Origin: an uncultured Eubacterium sp.
Lineage (GTDB): Bacteria > Bacillota > Clostridia > Lachnospirales > Lachnospiraceae
Direction of reading: 5' to 3'
DNA: 34,597 bases
Assembly: GCA_947385775.1 (NCBI GenBank)
Contig: CANDMI010000040.1
Span: 1 to 34,597, forward strand
A program made the translations under genes and the position numbers. Shown one piece after another: positions 32,744-34,597 of this stretch; the stretch's first letter is position 1, and every line of letters begins with the position of its first letter. Below the pieces are notes generated by a model that saw only the letters and a program-made list of their open reading frames with translations, was not told where the DNA came from and did not search any database.

Positions 32744-32833
32744 TTAAATACATTTTTTTAATAGTAAAAGCCACCTTTCTGCTATAAGCGGGGAGGTTGC
32801 TATACAAAACACATTTCACCTGGAGGGATCACT

Positions 32834-33316
32834 ATGGAATATAAAAAAGCGTCTGCGGACATGGCGGATGGCATTTTTCATGTTTTACAGACAACGATAA
32901 AAACCGTCTATCCAAAATACTACCCGAAAGAGGTCGTAGACTTTTTCTGTGAACATCACAGCAGGGAGCATATTTTAGAAGGCGTCGCGTCCGGGAATAT
33001 GAGCGTATTGGCCGATAAGGACAAAATCATCGGGACGGGCTGTTTTCACGAGGACCATATTACAGGCGTATATGTGCTTCCAGAATATCAAAAACAAGGA
33101 TACGGGATGCAGATCATAAATCATTTAGAATGCGCGATCTCAGAAAAATACAAAACGGCGGTTTTAGACGCTTCCCTTCCAGCCGTATGCATCTATGAGC
33201 GCCACGGTTATAAAACCGTCGGGCATGGAACCTATTGCCTAAAAAACGATGTCGTGCTTGTATATGAAATTATGGAAAAGCGATTGTCAAAAGGAGGACG
33301 CGGCTATGAAGCCTGA
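32834..33316 (+). CDS. GNAT family N-acetyltransferase
   Basis: The 160-residue single-domain protein carries the acetyl-CoA pyrophosphate-binding motif GVYVLPEYQKQGYGMQIINHLE (about residues 76-97, Q-x-x-G-x-G). The later strand and helix TAVLDASLPAVCIYERHGYKTVG are typical of GNAT motif B. The acceptor could be a small amine, a peptide or a protein N terminus and cannot be told from sequence. The ATG has CTGGAGGGATCACT ahead. Its last 11 bp overlap the DUF2200 gene, so the two are translationally coupled. Confidence 0.88.
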   Translation: MEYKKASADMADGIFHVLQTTIKTVYPKYYPKEVVDFFCEHHSREHILEGVASGNMSVLADKDKIIGTGCFHEDHITGVYVLPEYQKQGYGMQIINHLECAISEKYKTAVLDASLPAVCIYERHGYKTVGHGTYCLKNDVVLVYEIMEKRLSKGGRGYEA

Positions 33317-33662
33317 AAAAGTATATGAAATGAGCTTTGCAAAAATTTATCCGCTGCTTGTTGCCAAAGCCCAAAAAAAGGGGCGGACCGTAGATGAAGT
33401 CAACGAGGTTATTTTCTGGCTGACTGGATATCCTAAAAAAGAGATTGACGCCGCTATCCAACAATCCTTAAGCTATGGCGACTTTTTCCGAAACGCCCCG
33501 CTTTTAAACCCAAACCGAAAAGCAATTAAAGGTGTCGTCTGCGGGGTACGCGTAGAAACGATCGAAGAGCCATTGATGCAGGAAATCCGATATCTGGACA
33601 AGCTGATCGACGACCTGGCAAAGGGCAAACCGCTGGATAAAATACTAAATCCCGCCACTTAA
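33306..33662 (+). CDS. DUF2200 family protein
   Basis: The 118-residue protein matches the DUF2200 family, which has the conserved pattern V(Y)xMxFAxIYPLLVxKAxxKGRTxxEVxxVIxWLTGY near the N terminus and FFxxAPxxNPNR in the middle. Both segments are visible here (about 6-43 and 60-72). The function of the family is unknown and no catalytic residues are known. The start at 33306 lies inside the GNAT gene, with AAAAGGAGGACGCGGCT ahead. The 3' end overlaps the convergent radical SAM gene by 18 bp. Confidence 0.88.
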   Translation: MKPEKVYEMSFAKIYPLLVAKAQKKGRTVDEVNEVIFWLTGYPKKEIDAAIQQSLSYGDFFRNAPLLNPNRKAIKGVVCGVRVETIEEPLMQEIRYLDKLIDDLAKGKPLDKILNPAT

Positions 33663-34538
33663 CCCAAAGTCCAGAAGACTTAACTGCCTGACGGCGCTTT
33701 TTTCTTCAAATTCATTTAAATACCGAAATATTCGCTCATTGTCATGCTCTATCCCATGTTTTTGACATGTTTGATGAAAAAGCCGCATAAGGCTGGCATT
33801 ATTTGGACTTTCTATGATATACTGGTTTCCAAATAAACGTATGTATCGTTCCTTTAAGCCTGGAAATAGTTTATCCAGCTGCTTATAAAAATATTCCCGG
33901 TTTCCTTCCCGAAGCGTCAGCCCCATTCCAAAGCAGATCACCCCGTAAACCCCCGCTTTCACGCACATATCCAAAATCCCGGAAATGTTTTCCTTTGTAT
34001 CGTTTAAAAACGGCAAAATCGGCGAAAGCCAAACAACAGTGGGGATTCCCGCGTCCCGCAGCCGTTTTAATGTTTCGAAACGCTCCTTTGTATCAGATAC
34101 ATTTGGCTCAATTTTTTTGCATAAATCATCATCATAAGTCGTCAGCGTCATTTGCACAACGCACTTTGTTTTTTCGTTTATTTTCTGCAACAGGTCGATA
34201 TCCCGTAAAATCCGGTTTGATTTTGTGATCATGGTAACGCCAAAGCCATACCGGCAGATCAGCTCTAAAGCCTTCCTGACATTTCCGATTTCCAGCTCCA
34301 GCGGGATATAAGGGTCTGTCATTGCGCCTGTGCCTATCATACACCTTTTCCGCTTGCGCAAAAGAGCCTGCTCCAATAGCTCTACCGCGTTTTCCTTAAC
34401 TTCAATATCCTCAAAGTCATGCTCCATATGATAGCATTTGCTTCTGGAATCACAGTAAATACAGCCATGGGCGCAGCCCCGATATAAATTCATGCCATTT
34501 TTCGAAGATAAGATCCCTTTCACTTTTACGTAATGCAT
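33645..34538 (-). CDS. Radical SAM protein of the spore photolyase-like family
   Basis: The 297-residue protein has the radical SAM cluster motif CAHGCIYCDSRS (Cys22, Cys26, Cys29) close to the N terminus. MIGTGAMTDPYIPLE, TKSNRILRDIDLL, VVQMTLTTYDDDL and WLSPILPFLNDT segments follow, as in the Rv2578c/SPL-like branch. True spore photoproduct lyase has a different N-terminal region and a conserved extra Cys that I cannot identify here, so DNA repair is not established. The ATG has AGGAGGAAGCGC ahead. It overlaps the convergent DUF2200 gene by 18 bp. Confidence 0.85.
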   Translation of the reverse strand: MHYVKVKGILSSKNGMNLYRGCAHGCIYCDSRSKCYHMEHDFEDIEVKENAVELLEQALLRKRKRCMIGTGAMTDPYIPLELEIGNVRKALELICRYGFGVTMITKSNRILRDIDLLQKINEKTKCVVQMTLTTYDDDLCKKIEPNVSDTKERFETLKRLRDAGIPTVVWLSPILPFLNDTKENISGILDMCVKAGVYGVICFGMGLTLREGNREYFYKQLDKLFPGLKERYIRLFGNQYIIESPNNASLMRLFHQTCQKHGIEHDNERIFRYLNEFEEKSAVRQLSLLDFGLSGGI

Positions 34539-34564
34539 GCGCTTCCTCCTAGTATAATAATGGT

Positions 34565-34582
34565 GTAGTCAAGAATGACTAC
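34565..34582. promoter_or_regulatory. Palindrome upstream of the radical SAM gene
   Basis: GTAGTCAAGAATGACTAC has perfect 7-bp arms around AGAA. It lies about 27 bp before the radical SAM start codon, where an operator or promoter-proximal element would be expected. A TATTATACT -10-like sequence lies between it and the gene. Confidence 0.45.
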
Positions 34583-34597
34583 TGGTTAATAGTTACA

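Noticed and set aside
34580-34597. Third copy of the interspersed repeat at the right edge
   Set aside because: The final GTTACA matches the first six bases of one end of the element, but the window stops there. Six bases are too few to claim a copy.

Overview
The window looks like a chromosomal segment of a spore-forming, low-to-mid GC Clostridia, most likely Lachnospiraceae. The evidence is clostridial Shine-Dalgarno sites (GGAGG), frequent TTG/GTG starts, the sporulation regulator spoIIID with a sigma-E-type promoter, a SleC-type spore cortex-lytic enzyme, a PadR-DUF1700-DUF4097 envelope operon and DUF6273/Fn3/GH25 surface proteins. Species cannot be assigned from sequence reading alone. 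Most genes are on the minus strand. No prophage, insertion-sequence transposase or CRISPR array is visible.

Layout. 1-300: minus-strand tRNA-Ile(GAU) with its own promoter, followed by a second strong promoter reading off the left edge through a spacer that resembles an rRNA-operon leader. 570-3150: hotdog thioesterase, then the padR-DUF1700-DUF4097 operon. 3177-3340: first copy of a structured interspersed repeat. 3394-4881: aroK-aroD (shikimate pathway). 4907-5221: spoIIID, whose sigma-E promoter lies inside the terminator hairpin of the upstream flotillin gene. 5241-8745: TPR/DUF6273 protein, NfeD-like protein and flotillin (membrane microdomain operon). 8767-14122: cell-surface block of a small 12-cysteine repeat protein, Fn3-GH25 lysozyme, murI and a transglutaminase-like lipoprotein. 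14183-15877: putP-type Na+/solute symporter. 15881-18930: SleC-like enzyme and recJ. 19037-20762: ispE and a GntR/FCD regulator, with a palindromic operator over the ispE promoter. 20779-24391: two large exported coiled-coil proteins of unknown function. 24495-24656: second copy of the interspersed repeat. 24750-27539: HlyC/CorC-type CNNM protein converging on a pair of degenerate MinD/TadZ-like genes. 27540-28612: about 1.07 kb without genes, holding a very large nested palindrome. 28613-34597: RsiV-like/DUF3298-type protein, hisS-aspS, GNAT acetyltransferase, DUF2200 protein and a radical SAM protein of the spore photolyase-like family.

How the parts relate. Much of the window serves envelope construction and sporulation: MurI makes D-glutamate for peptidoglycan, GH25 cuts it, SleC would degrade spore cortex, SpoIIID runs mother-cell transcription, and flotillin/NfeD organise membrane domains. 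The housekeeping genes (aroKD, ispE, recJ, hisS-aspS) are intact and of normal length.

The strongest candidates for something undescribed are (1) the roughly 610-bp quasi-fourfold palindrome at 27929-28540, (2) the 162-164 bp inverted-terminus repeat present twice, with covarying stems, (3) the CX7CX7CX7C triple-repeat protein at 13672-14037, and (4) the terminator/sigma-E promoter overlay at spoIIID.
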